Below, in pieces: positions 1-9,294 of a stretch of 64,000 nucleotides of DNA. The notes under the pieces were generated by a model, which had not been told where the DNA came from, did not search any database, and worked only from the letters and a program-made list of their open reading frames with translations. Both the position numbers and the translations under genes were made by a program. This stretch comes from Phycisphaeraceae bacterium (lineage in GTDB: Bacteria > Planctomycetota > Phycisphaerae > Phycisphaerales > UBA1924): positions 62,001-126,000 of the forward strand of contig JAJTHN010000002.1 of NCBI GenBank assembly GCA_021297895.1, written 5' to 3'. Position 1 is the first letter of the stretch. Each line of letters begins with the position of its first letter.

Positions 1-43
1 CTTGATCATGATTTTTATCAGCCATAAGGGCCGATAAATCAAG
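1..43. other. Imperfect nested hairpin at window edge
   Basis: An outer stem CTTGAT/ATCAAG (1-6 with 38-43) competes with an inner stem TTTATCAGCC/GGCCGATAAA (14-23 with 29-38, one mismatch, 5-base loop). The stretch is A+T-rich against its surroundings. It could be the terminator of a gene lying to the left, outside the window; this cannot be judged here. Confidence 0.3.
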
Positions 44-87
44 ATCCCCCTGCACACCGCGTGATTGCCCACACCCACCCGCCGCGC

Positions 88-124
88 CAAAAACAAACCG
101 CCCCCGCGAGACTCGCGGGGGCGG
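88..124 (-). terminator. Intrinsic terminator of the ClpP-like gene
   Basis: A perfect 12-bp G+C-rich stem (98-109 with 113-124, 3-base loop) lies 37 bases past the stop codon of the minus-strand gene. Read on the minus strand it is followed at once by TTTGTTTTTGG, a good U-tract. This is the best-formed intrinsic terminator in the window. Confidence 0.8.
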
Positions 125-161
125 AAAAAGTTCACCCAAGATCACTTCGCGGCACCCGGCC

Positions 162-1532
162 TCAGTTCTGCGGCGGACGGAGCAGGTCACGCAGAAGACG
201 GTCCTGCTCGGTGAACCAGCCCATGCCCTGAAGCCCGACGTTAAGGCCAAGGAGGGGGTTCTCCTCCATCCACTTCCGCATACGAGTCAACTGCGAACGA
301 GCGACCCCAACTTCCCGACGCCGGGCATCCATGTCCCTTGTGCCCGCAGCGGCACCGAGCGCCATCTGATACCGCTGCATCGTGATCACGATTTCCTCAC
401 GCGCAACATTCATACGACGGATGCCGTCATCCACAAACTTGGTCGCTTCCGCACCAGCCGTCTCCCACTCGGAGATGCCCATGACACCCATAAGCTCCTC
501 GAAGGTCGCCGCCGTGCCCTTGGACACCTTGATATCATAGGCATCCTTTGACGTAAGTGTGAGAACCTTGCTCGACCCATTAATGACGCGCTGACCGGTT
601 TCGTCCTGAAAGTACGTGACATTACCATTTTCGTCGATGTTCACCGAAAGGGCAGCCTGGATCTGCATGGCACGAGCAATAAACGGGTGCTTCTTCCCCT
701 CGGCCGACGCCAGCTCCATGCGGTACAGGGTCTTTTCAAGATCAAAGCCCTCGACCGCAGCAACGCCATTGAAGTGGGATGTCGCACCACCCAGCGCGCC
801 CTCAGGGTACATGTAGATTTCCTCGAAAACCCAAGGACTCATCGCGGCTGCGGAGATACCCCACTCGATCCACGCGGCACAGCGGAAGTGCTTCTTGTAC
901 TCGCGGAAGATATTGTGAAACTCGGTGACCTCGGTCGTGTAACCGCCGGGAGAATTGACCCGGATGATGACCACATCAACGTTGTCCTTCTTCAGCAGCG
1001 GAAGCGCACCGACAAAGTGCTCTGCAATAGCCATCTCACCGACCTGGTTGGCACCGTTGCCCAGCTTCCACGAGGAAGGCCCACCGAAGTTCAGCACCGC
1101 CACACGCGTCGGCCGACCGGTGAGCGCCTGAAGCTTCGGATCGTCGGACTTCTTCTGGCCACCGGCACCCTGCGCCTTCGCACCTTCCTTTGCAGGTGCA
1201 GGCCCGCTCGAACCCGGGGACGCCGGGGCAGTTGCCGAGGACGCATCCTTCTGTATCTTGGAGGGTTGAGTGTCTGCAGTACCACGGACGATCTTGAGAA
1301 CCTCTTGGCGAGTCAAGAACACGCGTTCTTCCTTCCCTTCACGAAGGACGCGGATGACGATAACATCGCCCTCATCACGCTCGATCGTTCCGGTCAAGGT
1401 CTCCCCAGAGGCGAGCGTCACCGTGTCGCTTGCCCACCCCATCGATGGGCACAGGACCGCCGCCACGCCCAGCGCCAGAGAGAGGGCCGAACCACGCACC
1501 AGAAGCCGCAGACTCGAAATCAACCTGTTCAT
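162..1532 (-). CDS. Secreted ClpP/NfeD-fold serine protease-like protein
   Basis: The 456-residue product starts with a signal peptide ending near GWASD, so it is exported. Residues about 35-80 form a small beta-rich module (VTLASGETLTGTI). A low-complexity Pro/Ala/Lys linker follows, then a ClpP/crotonase-like domain. That domain carries VIIRVNSPGG, the oxyanion-type motif of SppA/NfeD/ClpP proteins, and GISAAAMSPW, where Ser would be the nucleophile; IYMYPEGALGG completes the pattern. The last 100 residues look helical. The start is ATG with GGAG nine bases upstream. It lies 77 bases downstream of its paralogue on the same strand, so both may share a transcript. The substrate is unknown, and a membrane-linked quality-control role is only an inference. 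Confidence 0.7.
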   Translation of the reverse strand: MNRLISSLRLLVRGSALSLALGVAAVLCPSMGWASDTVTLASGETLTGTIERDEGDVIVIRVLREGKEERVFLTRQEVLKIVRGTADTQPSKIQKDASSATAPASPGSSGPAPAKEGAKAQGAGGQKKSDDPKLQALTGRPTRVAVLNFGGPSSWKLGNGANQVGEMAIAEHFVGALPLLKKDNVDVVIIRVNSPGGYTTEVTEFHNIFREYKKHFRCAAWIEWGISAAAMSPWVFEEIYMYPEGALGGATSHFNGVAAVEGFDLEKTLYRMELASAEGKKHPFIARAMQIQAALSVNIDENGNVTYFQDETGQRVINGSSKVLTLTSKDAYDIKVSKGTAATFEELMGVMGISEWETAGAEATKFVDDGIRRMNVAREEIVITMQRYQMALGAAAGTRDMDARRREVGVARSQLTRMRKWMEENPLLGLNVGLQGMGWFTEQDRLLRDLLRPPQN

Positions 1533-1609
1533 TGGTTATTTCTCCATTTCATCGATCTCGACACAACACCCGCCGGCCCCGACCACCCGGACAAACCATA
1601 AAGCCCGAT

Positions 1610-3160
1610 TCAGCGGCGATCAGCACGAATCGCCTGCTCAACCTCCGCGATCTGAACTTCAAGCCCCTGGCGAAGCGGAGCAATATCGAAGCCGATCGCT
1701 GTCGGAGACAATGAATCCTTGTATCGGTCGAGCATGCGGATGATGTCACGACACAGGCCGATGATCCGACCACGCTGACGGTTCCGCTCCTCGGGGGTCT
1801 CGCCGTTGACCTGAGTCTGGCGAAGCATCCGAATCCGCTCGACAATGTCACGCTCGGTACGCAACAGTTCCCGGCTCCAGTCCGTGAGCACCTGATTTGC
1901 GCGGCCATTGAGTACGCGGAAGTCCCGTGCCACCCCCAACTCAAAGGCCAGATCATCCATCGCGCCCGCCACCCCCCTTGCCACACCGAGCTTGAGCGCA
2001 CGTTCGCTCGTCAGAGTCAGCCAATCGTTCCCCTGATATCGCGCCACTCTATCAATCGTGTCGGCACGCTCCTCAATCAGGCCGCCAGCATCTGTCAAAA
2101 TCTCTTGGCCCAGCATGTCGTTCCTGAACACCGGCTTGCCGCCGACGTAGTCAACCGAAAGTTCATAGTCAGTTCGCGCCATCGCCCGTACCACGATCGG
2201 ATCGTGACCACCCTTGATCGCAAGTCCCTCCGCCGTCGCGAGCATGATGCCGATCATCTTCTCTCGCACACGCTGAGATGGCGAGCCCGAAATCCGCTCG
2301 ACGTGACCGATTCCGCCGTGCAGCGCGCCCGGAGCGTAATAGATCTCAGGAATCACCCACGGGAGAAACGCTGGTGCTCCCAGAGCTCGCCGAACCCACG
2401 CGACCATGCGAGGCTTCTCCCCATTGCGATTCACGAATGCCGCGTCGTCACGGACCTCATCTGTGAATAGAAGCATCAACTGACGGACGATCTCCAGCTC
2501 GAAGAAAACCCGCGGATCTGCCAACTGGGGCTGAGTCTCCCGCCCGTTATTGATGAACTCCATGTCGATGTCGAGAACGATGATATCCGGCTTGAGCCGC
2601 TTGGCGTCCGCCATGATCTCGGCCATCGGCGGGATCGCCACGTTCCGACCGAACTCGCCGCGGAACGGGATCACATAAATCGTCTTGGTCTCCTCGCCGA
2701 TCGGGTCCATCGACGATCCGGCAATGAACGGGCTGTTGCGGTCCGTCGCGGCACCCGTAGCCGTGCCGCCGAGCGCCGGGCGCGAGGGCGCCGTCGGCGT
2801 GCCCGGGGCCGGGTTCGATGAGCCGCCATCGCTCAGGGCCACCGACGCGATCTCGCTGCTCTCGAGCGTCCGCGTCGAGGTGCCGATGTCCTTCTTGATC
2901 CGGATCCGCAGTTGCGCCTGCGTGTGCTCGACGACCTCACCCTCGAGGACCGTCCCGTCCTTGAGCGTCACCTTGACCTTGTCACCCGCCTTGAACAGTT
3001 CCGCCCGCGCCGCCGCGTGTGCTCCGGCGGTCAGCACCATGGGCGAGGCCACCAGCCCCGCGCTGGCCACCAGCAGCGACGCCGCCAACAGCCCGCGCAC
3101 GATCGTTCCAACCCCTCGATTGCTCACGCCACGCTTGCTCGTCTGGCCCATGGTCTTCAT
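1610..3160 (-). CDS. Secreted ClpP-fold paralogue, probably catalytically inactive
   Basis: The 516-residue product has the layout of the protein encoded just downstream: signal peptide, a beta module (VTLKDGTVLEGEV), a Pro/Gly/Thr-rich linker, a ClpP-like domain and a helical tail. The fold is recognisable from IIVLDIDMEFINNG and IPEIYYAPGALHGG. However, the NSPGG motif is absent, and where the paralogue has GISAAAM this one has ALGAPAF, with no serine. I infer a pseudoprotease, perhaps a partner of its neighbour. The chosen ATG (MKTMGQTSKR) has AGGGAAG upstream; a TTG start 17 codons earlier is possible but has no such site. Confidence 0.65.
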   Translation of the reverse strand: MKTMGQTSKRGVSNRGVGTIVRGLLAASLLVASAGLVASPMVLTAGAHAAARAELFKAGDKVKVTLKDGTVLEGEVVEHTQAQLRIRIKKDIGTSTRTLESSEIASVALSDGGSSNPAPGTPTAPSRPALGGTATGAATDRNSPFIAGSSMDPIGEETKTIYVIPFRGEFGRNVAIPPMAEIMADAKRLKPDIIVLDIDMEFINNGRETQPQLADPRVFFELEIVRQLMLLFTDEVRDDAAFVNRNGEKPRMVAWVRRALGAPAFLPWVIPEIYYAPGALHGGIGHVERISGSPSQRVREKMIGIMLATAEGLAIKGGHDPIVVRAMARTDYELSVDYVGGKPVFRNDMLGQEILTDAGGLIEERADTIDRVARYQGNDWLTLTSERALKLGVARGVAGAMDDLAFELGVARDFRVLNGRANQVLTDWSRELLRTERDIVERIRMLRQTQVNGETPEERNRQRGRIIGLCRDIIRMLDRYKDSLSPTAIGFDIAPLRQGLEVQIAEVEQAIRADRR

Positions 3161-3303
3161 CTGCTCACTTCCCTTCAAGTTCCGTCCACTCTGCACAACA
3201 CGCACACCCAACAGGTCATCCTCGTCGACAGCCTCCGCGGCCCATGATCGACAACAGACCCCCGGTGTTTCCGCACCCGCCCTCGAGGCGGATGCTGCCC
3301 ACG

Positions 3304-4605
3304 TTAGACGCTCAGCCCCCGCGCCAGTTCCAACCCCTCCGAAACGGTTGTAATCCGGCCCTCCAACTGGGCATCGTACACCAAGTCCAATAGCCGCTTA
3401 AAGCGTGGTCCTGGCGCAAGTCCTTGATCCACAAGAAGATCTCCGGTGACCAGAGGCTCCGGGCTCAAGCCTCCAAAACAAACCGACAGTCGGTTTATTT
3501 CTTCGCTCACCCGTTTGGCCAAGTTTGGGTTGCGAGCGTTCAGCAGCGCAAGGGCCCCGGAGAAGCCGCGGGACGAGGCCCGCCGCTTGCGGCCGGCCAT
3601 CCCGGAAGCCTCCCACTCACTTTCCAGGCTCACCAAGACGGAAATCACCGCCACAACACCATCACGCACATCATTGCTCAGGCACAAGGCTGCTCGGATC
3701 CTGCCCACCGTCGCCGAGATCGCTGCGGTCGGCCAAGGCTCGGCCGGAGCGAACGAATCGACGATCCACGCGGCGAGGGCGACGATGAACGGCTCGGTCG
3801 GCGGGGCAGGATCAGGGCCTTGCAGGCTGGAAAGACAGGTCATCGGCCGCATCGGCGGCGTTGATGGCAGGTCGAGGACTGGGGCGAGCAGGTCCAGGTC
3901 GCGCAGGAGGGAAATGGCCTGCGCACGCCGGGGGTGCACGAGCATGCGGCGGACTTCCTCGCCGATTCGCTCGCGGCTGACGCCGGCCAGGTCGCGGGCG
4001 TGGGCGCGGATGGCGTCGGCCGTCGCGGGGTCAAGGGCGAAGCCGAGTCGAGCGGCGAAGCGCGCGGCACGCAGGGCACGGAGATGGTCTTCGCAAAGTC
4101 GCTGGGCGGGATTGCCGACAGCGCGGATGATGCGGCTCTGAAGATCACTCAGCCCGCCGACGTGATCGATGACGCGCCCCGCGATGGACGACTCGCCGAC
4201 GGTCGTGGCAGGGGCGAGCGGGTCGAGAAAAAGGGCATTGATCGTAAAGTCGCGGCGATGGGCGTCGGCGACATCATCGGCAAAGGCGATGGAGTCGGGC
4301 CGCCTGCGGTCGGAGTACGGGCCATCGGCCCGGAAAGTCGCGACTTCGATCATGGCCTGAGCATCATCGCCGGGTACGAGCACGACGCCGAAGGCCTGGC
4401 CGACCAGGCGCGTGCCGCGGAATGTGCGTGCGACCTGGTCGGGTCGGGCGCTGGTGGCGATATCGAAGTCTGTGGGATGGAGCCCCAGGAGTTCATCGCG
4501 GACACAGCCGCCGGCGAAGAAGGCGGTGTGACCGAGTTCGCGCAGGCGCGCGACGATCTTGACGGCGGCGGCGCGCGCTCGGGCTGGATCGGCGTGGATA
4601 GCCAC
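3304..4605 (-). CDS. cca: CCA tRNA nucleotidyltransferase / poly(A) polymerase family
   Basis: This is a class II nucleotidyltransferase of 433 residues, expected to add or repair the 3' CCA of tRNA in the cytoplasm. The N-terminal head holds the signature FAGGCVRDELLG and the metal-binding pair DFDIAT. RRDFTINALF and the tRNA-binding-type stretch EDHLRALRAARFAARLGF follow. No HD phosphohydrolase motif is evident in the C-terminal half, so it is not the HD-fused type. A pure poly(A) polymerase cannot be excluded by reading. The start is GTG, six bases behind a TACCCT box with no Shine-Dalgarno, which suggests a leaderless message. The long open frame on the other strand is an artefact of high G+C. 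Confidence 0.85.
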   Translation of the reverse strand: MAIHADPARARAAAVKIVARLRELGHTAFFAGGCVRDELLGLHPTDFDIATSARPDQVARTFRGTRLVGQAFGVVLVPGDDAQAMIEVATFRADGPYSDRRRPDSIAFADDVADAHRRDFTINALFLDPLAPATTVGESSIAGRVIDHVGGLSDLQSRIIRAVGNPAQRLCEDHLRALRAARFAARLGFALDPATADAIRAHARDLAGVSRERIGEEVRRMLVHPRRAQAISLLRDLDLLAPVLDLPSTPPMRPMTCLSSLQGPDPAPPTEPFIVALAAWIVDSFAPAEPWPTAAISATVGRIRAALCLSNDVRDGVVAVISVLVSLESEWEASGMAGRKRRASSRGFSGALALLNARNPNLAKRVSEEINRLSVCFGGLSPEPLVTGDLLVDQGLAPGPRFKRLLDLVYDAQLEGRITTVSEGLELARGLSV

Positions 4606-4611
4606 GGCTGG

Positions 4612-4617
4612 AGGGTA
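4612..4617 (-). promoter_or_regulatory. -10 box of cca, leaderless type
   Basis: TACCCT on the minus strand with six bases to the GTG start; transcription would begin at or next to the start codon. Confidence 0.5.
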
Positions 4618-4842
4618 TCTCGCCGACTGCGGGGGCCCTCGTATAGGAAATTCACCTTGCTGAGGATGGCGAAGCGCGGTAAGTTCTTGAGTCGCCGCCG
4701 CTCCGGGATTGCGTCGCCCGCGAGCGTGTGGTTCTCGGACCGTGTGCCGACGAGCAGCGGGTGTCGGGCTGATGGCTCAGGGGTCGTCGCGTCGGCGGAT
4801 GTCCGAAGTCCAGAACAGTGCGGTATGTCAGGAGCAGCGATC

Positions 4843-7800
4843 ATGCGTCACATCGTCACAGCGCTCGGGTTTTTGTCGGCGGGTGTACTGTCCGCCGCGG
4901 CTCTTGCGCAGCATGCGGGGCAGGCGATGCCGGGGTCGCAGATCAACACCTCGATACCGGCGCTGGGCCACGATCATCGGCGGGGCGGGGAGCCGGGGAC
5001 GGCTGCGGGCGAGATGCCGGCGCAGGTCGATCCTCGTGCGATCGGCTCGACGCTGGGCGTGCACTACTTCAAGCAGTGGGTCCCGATGCTCGGCGACTTT
5101 TCGCGCGTGGCGGTGTACGACGGCGGGAAGGGTCGGGCCGAACTGCTGCGCGATGTGCTGAAGGAACTGGGCCTGGCTGATGCGGACCTGAGCTCCGGGC
5201 CGGCGCGGGGTTGGACGTATATCGCGGTGCCCGAGGCGGAGCGATCCGAGGCGGGCGTGCGGGCGCTGATCAAGCGGCTCAGCGCCGATGAGCGCGTGGG
5301 GTTCGTCTCCCCGGTGATGCTCGACAGCGCGGACCAGCCCGTGCTGATCATGCCGGTGATGTTCGTGCGGCGCTGGGCGACGATCGATGCGGCCGACGCG
5401 AAGGCGGCCCTTGCGGGACTCGGCGTTGCGCGCGAGACCGGGCTCAATGGCTGGACGCTCGAGCGGCTGCATCGTCTGGAGTCGACGACGAACAACGGCC
5501 TTGAGTTCCTCGACGCGGCCAACGCGCTTTCGAAAATGGACATGTTCGAGTTTGCGGAGACCGACCGTCTGGTCACGTACTCGTACGACTACATCCCCGG
5601 CGATCCGCTCTTTGGCCAGTCGTGGCACTTTCTCAACACCGGGCAGAACGGCGGGCTGGCGGGCTTTGATCTGAACATCGCGTCGGCGTGGGACACCTCG
5701 CTGGGCAGCAACGCGATCACCACGGTGATCTTCGACACGGGCACGCAGCAGGACCACCCGGACCTGAACCAGATCCCCGGAGGCGACTTTACCGGCGAGA
5801 ACTTCCCCGGCGGCGGCGCGGCCAATGTCTGCGAGCGTCACGGCACGGCGGTGATGGGCTGCGTGGTCGGCATCCCCGAGAACGGCCTCGGCACGGTCGG
5901 TTCCGCGCCGTTGAGCCTCGCGGCCAGCGCACGGATCGGTGTCACGCCGGTGACCTCGCCCTGCGGCGGAACGTTCTCATCGAGCACCGCCTGGGTCGGC
6001 AACGGGCTCAACTCGGCGATGGCCAACGGCTACCGCGTGACGAATCACTCGTACGGCGGCGGCAACAACACCGCGACGCTCGCGGCGATCTACGCGCAGA
6101 CGAGGCAGAACGGGCTGATCCACTTCGCCAGCGCGGGCAACTCCGCGGGTGGCGCGACACGCTGGCCGGCGAACTACGCCGCGGTGCTGTGCGTGTCGGC
6201 GACCAATCGCTTCGGGAACATCGCGAGTTTCAGCACGACGGGCCCGGAGGTGGACTTCAGCGCACCGGGCGAGGCGATCATCACAACGGACAGGACCGCC
6301 AACGACGGGTACCTCTCCGGAGATTCCGTGTCGATCAACGGGACGAGCTTCTCGTCGCCGCTGACGGCGGGTGTGGCGGCGCTGGTGCTGTCGGTGCGGC
6401 CGGACCTGACCGGGCCGCAGGTCGAGCAGATCCTGCGGCTGACGGCCCGGGATGTCGGCGCGCCGGGGTACGACACGACGTTCGGCTACGGCATGCCCGA
6501 CGCGACGGCGGCGGTGGCGATGGCCCAGTCGATGATCATCCCGAGCCCGGGCGCGTGCATCAACTGGGCCAACGCCGTCTCGGGCGGGCCTGGTGCGCGC
6601 ATCGACGCCGCGGCGGCGTTCAGCGAGGCGCAGAGCGCCGTGGTGTTCCACGGCGGGCTGGTCGGCGGCGCTCCGACGAACGAGACCTGGCGGCTGAACA
6701 GCGCGGGCTGGTCGCTGCTGAGCACCGCCGGCCCGACGATCTCCAACGCGGGTATGGCGTACGACCCCGTGCGACGCGAACTGGTTCTGGCCAGCGGCAC
6801 ACTCGCCGGCGGCGCGCCCAGCGCGAACACATGGGTGTTCGACGGCACGACGTGGACGAACTTCGACGCGGCCCATCCGGGCTGCAACGCGGCGCGGCTC
6901 GCGTACGACCCGACTCGGCGGCAGATGATCGGCATCGTCCGCGATGGATCGAACACGCTGCTTTCTCTGGCAAGGTCATCGTCGACGGGGCTGTGGTCGC
7001 TGCTGCCCAACTCGGGCGTCGTCGCTCCGAACAACTACGCCGTGGCGTTCGACGAGCGTCGCGACACGCTGGTGGTGATCATCGAGACGCCGGACCTTGC
7101 GCTGAACGTTCACGAATTGAACATGGGCACGGGCACGTGGCAGAACGTGGTCATCCCGGGTGTGATGCCGGGCGTGCTGGCCGGGGCGTACTACGACCGC
7201 GCGCGGGAGCGCACGATGATCGTGACCGGCGACAATCTGCGGACGCTCGCGTACGACGGTGTCACCGCGGTACCGACGATCGGGCCGGTGTTCGCCGGCG
7301 GTGAGACGTCCACGCGCATCGCGTCGGCGTACGACCCGGTCCGCCAGATCGGTGTGCTGCTGGGCTCGCAGGGGTCCGGGAACCGCGCGTACGAGACGCG
7401 TCCGTCGACCAATGTGACGCTGACCGGTTCGCCCGCGAGCGGGAGCACGACGGTGGGGCAGACTCTGCAACTGAGCGTTTCGGTGCTGGGTGCTGACAGC
7501 GGGGTTGCGTTCTCCTGGCGACGCAACGGCGTGCCGCTGGTCAACGGCGGCAACATTTCGGGCGCAACGGCGCAGACGGTGACGATTTCGAACATCCGTT
7601 TCGACCAGTCCGGCTCGTACGACTGCGTCGTGACCGGGCCGTGCAACAGCGTGACGAGCGAAATTGCGACGATCAACGTCTTTGCACCGCCGGCGACGGA
7701 ACTGGGCACGCTGACCGAAGCGGGCTCGCCCGTGTCCGAGAGCGTGACGATCGCCGCGGGGCAGGTTCAGTGGTTCCGCTTTACGCTCGTGACGCCGATC

Positions 7801-9249
7801 GATGTCTCAGCGAACACGTTCCTGGACATCGACAGCGAAGGTTCGAGCGTCGAGTCCTCGCCGGGTTCCAACAACAACTATGTGGAGATCGGGCTTTACT
7901 CCAGTTCCGGCGTGCTGATCGCGACGGACGATGATGACGGCTCGGGGCTGAACTCGCAGTTGACCTTCGGGCGCGGGGCTCGCACCGCGGTCGGCGATGG
8001 CCTGCCGTACGACGGACGCGACGGCGCGTCGCTCCCGACCGGGACGTACTACCTGGCGATCGCCGGGTACGACAGCGTGTTCGATCCGGCGAACTTCGGC
8101 GTCACGTCGTCGTCGACACGCACGGGCACCGTGGTGGTGAATCTCCGCCGCGGCGTGCAGCCGGTTGTGGCGACGTTCAGCGAGACCGAGCCCAACGACT
8201 CCAAGGCCCAGGCCAACGCGTTCTCGATGCTCTCGGGCGCCGTCATCACGGGTACCTCGACGGCCACCAGCGGCGCGGGGATCGACATGTTCCGCATCGA
8301 CACACCCGCGCCGAGCGTGGTGGTCCGCCATCGCCTGACGCTCTCATCGACGACGCCGGCGCAGGCGTTGACGCTGCGCGGGATTACGCAGACTTCACCC
8401 GGAATCATCAACGTGACGAGCGACGCATCGTTCGCGACTGCGCCATCGACGACGCGCACGATTCAGTGGTACGGGCTGGCGGGCGGGACCGCCTCCGTCT
8501 TCGTCCGCGTGACCGGCAACGCGACGACAACCGCGCCGTACTCGCTGACACTCGACTCGACCGCGGCGACGATCACCGATCTGCCGGGCGGGCCCGTGCG
8601 CCCCGGATCGGTCACGCTGACGAGCGTCGGGCAGACCGGCACGACGCAGATCGATACGGAGATCATCGTGCTGGACTCCTCGTTCGTGCCGATCGCCGGG
8701 TATCACAATGACGACACACCGGGCACGACGGTCAACCGCGGCTCGACGCTGGCGCGGAACTTCGACGCGGGGACGTACTACCTGGCCGTCTCGAACTTCA
8801 ACACCGCGACGAATCTCTCGCAGGCCAACCCCGATGAGGGCACGCAGACCGGCAACGTGATGGACTTTGCCAACGTGATCGCCAACTCATCGACGACGAC
8901 AACGCCTCAGAGCGTCTCGCTCCTTGTGACCTATGCGAGCGGGCCGCGGCCCGTGCCGCTGACGCGGACGGCGGCCAACGAGGTGCTGTTCGTGCGGATG
9001 ATCGTGCAGGCCCCGGCATCGTGCTCGCCCGCGGATGTCGCCGACACCGACGGGCAGCAGGGCGGCGATGGCACGATCGACAACGGCGACTTCACCCTGT
9101 TCTTCACGGCCTTCTTTGCGCCGCTCGGTGATCCGCAGAGGGCGCTGGCCGATATCGCCGACACCGATGCCGTTCCCGGTGCCGACGGGAATGTGGACAA
9201 CGGCGACTTCACGCTCTTCTTTGACGCGTTCTTCGCCGGGTGCCCGTGA
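4843..9249 (+). CDS. Giant secreted subtilase with Ig-like, PPC-like and dockerin modules
   Basis: The 1468-residue exported product begins with a signal peptide ending near AALAQHA. A propeptide-like region of about 200 residues precedes an S8 peptidase domain with an intact triad: Asp298 in VIFDTG, His333 in RHGTAVMG and Ser502 in INGTSFSSP. Oxyanion Asn lies in ASAGNSAGG. Then come a kelch-like repeat region (about 560-850), an Ig-like domain (about 860-945, ending YDCVVTGPC), two PPC-like beta domains and two dockerin-like repeats at the C-terminus. The ATG at the signal peptide has AGGAG nine bases upstream; the open frame runs about 900 bases further 5', but that part is antisense to cca. 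I expect a cell-surface or complex-bound protease acting on external protein. Confidence 0.85.
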   Translation: MRHIVTALGFLSAGVLSAAALAQHAGQAMPGSQINTSIPALGHDHRRGGEPGTAAGEMPAQVDPRAIGSTLGVHYFKQWVPMLGDFSRVAVYDGGKGRAELLRDVLKELGLADADLSSGPARGWTYIAVPEAERSEAGVRALIKRLSADERVGFVSPVMLDSADQPVLIMPVMFVRRWATIDAADAKAALAGLGVARETGLNGWTLERLHRLESTTNNGLEFLDAANALSKMDMFEFAETDRLVTYSYDYIPGDPLFGQSWHFLNTGQNGGLAGFDLNIASAWDTSLGSNAITTVIFDTGTQQDHPDLNQIPGGDFTGENFPGGGAANVCERHGTAVMGCVVGIPENGLGTVGSAPLSLAASARIGVTPVTSPCGGTFSSSTAWVGNGLNSAMANGYRVTNHSYGGGNNTATLAAIYAQTRQNGLIHFASAGNSAGGATRWPANYAAVLCVSATNRFGNIASFSTTGPEVDFSAPGEAIITTDRTANDGYLSGDSVSINGTSFSSPLTAGVAALVLSVRPDLTGPQVEQILRLTARDVGAPGYDTTFGYGMPDATAAVAMAQSMIIPSPGACINWANAVSGGPGARIDAAAAFSEAQSAVVFHGGLVGGAPTNETWRLNSAGWSLLSTAGPTISNAGMAYDPVRRELVLASGTLAGGAPSANTWVFDGTTWTNFDAAHPGCNAARLAYDPTRRQMIGIVRDGSNTLLSLARSSSTGLWSLLPNSGVVAPNNYAVAFDERRDTLVVIIETPDLALNVHELNMGTGTWQNVVIPGVMPGVLAGAYYDRARERTMIVTGDNLRTLAYDGVTAVPTIGPVFAGGETSTRIASAYDPVRQIGVLLGSQGSGNRAYETRPSTNVTLTGSPASGSTTVGQTLQLSVSVLGADSGVAFSWRRNGVPLVNGGNISGATAQTVTISNIRFDQSGSYDCVVTGPCNSVTSEIATINVFAPPATELGTLTEAGSPVSESVTIAAGQVQWFRFTLVTPIDVSANTFLDIDSEGSSVESSPGSNNNYVEIGLYSSSGVLIATDDDDGSGLNSQLTFGRGARTAVGDGLPYDGRDGASLPTGTYYLAIAGYDSVFDPANFGVTSSSTRTGTVVVNLRRGVQPVVATFSETEPNDSKAQANAFSMLSGAVITGTSTATSGAGIDMFRIDTPAPSVVVRHRLTLSSTTPAQALTLRGITQTSPGIINVTSDASFATAPSTTRTIQWYGLAGGTASVFVRVTGNATTTAPYSLTLDSTAATITDLPGGPVRPGSVTLTSVGQTGTTQIDTEIIVLDSSFVPIAGYHNDDTPGTTVNRGSTLARNFDAGTYYLAVSNFNTATNLSQANPDEGTQTGNVMDFANVIANSSTTTTPQSVSLLVTYASGPRPVPLTRTAANEVLFVRMIVQAPASCSPADVADTDGQQGGDGTIDNGDFTLFFTAFFAPLGDPQRALADIADTDAVPGADGNVDNGDFTLFFDAFFAGCP

Positions 9250-9260
9250 TGCGAGGACGG

Positions 9261-9286
9261 CTGATCGCTCCGATGCGAGCGGTCAG
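9261..9286. terminator. Hairpin between convergent genes
   Basis: A 10-bp stem (CTGATCGCTC with GAGCGGTCAG, one G-U pair, 6-base loop) sits between the stop codons of the subtilase gene and the PEP-CTERM-like gene. No U-tract follows on either strand, so it is only a possible terminator for both. Confidence 0.4.
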
Positions 9287-9294
9287 GAGCCTTG

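Noticed and set aside
3934-4842. Upstream extension of the giant subtilase gene
   Set aside because: It is antisense to cca; the signal peptide begins at 4843 with a good ribosome site.
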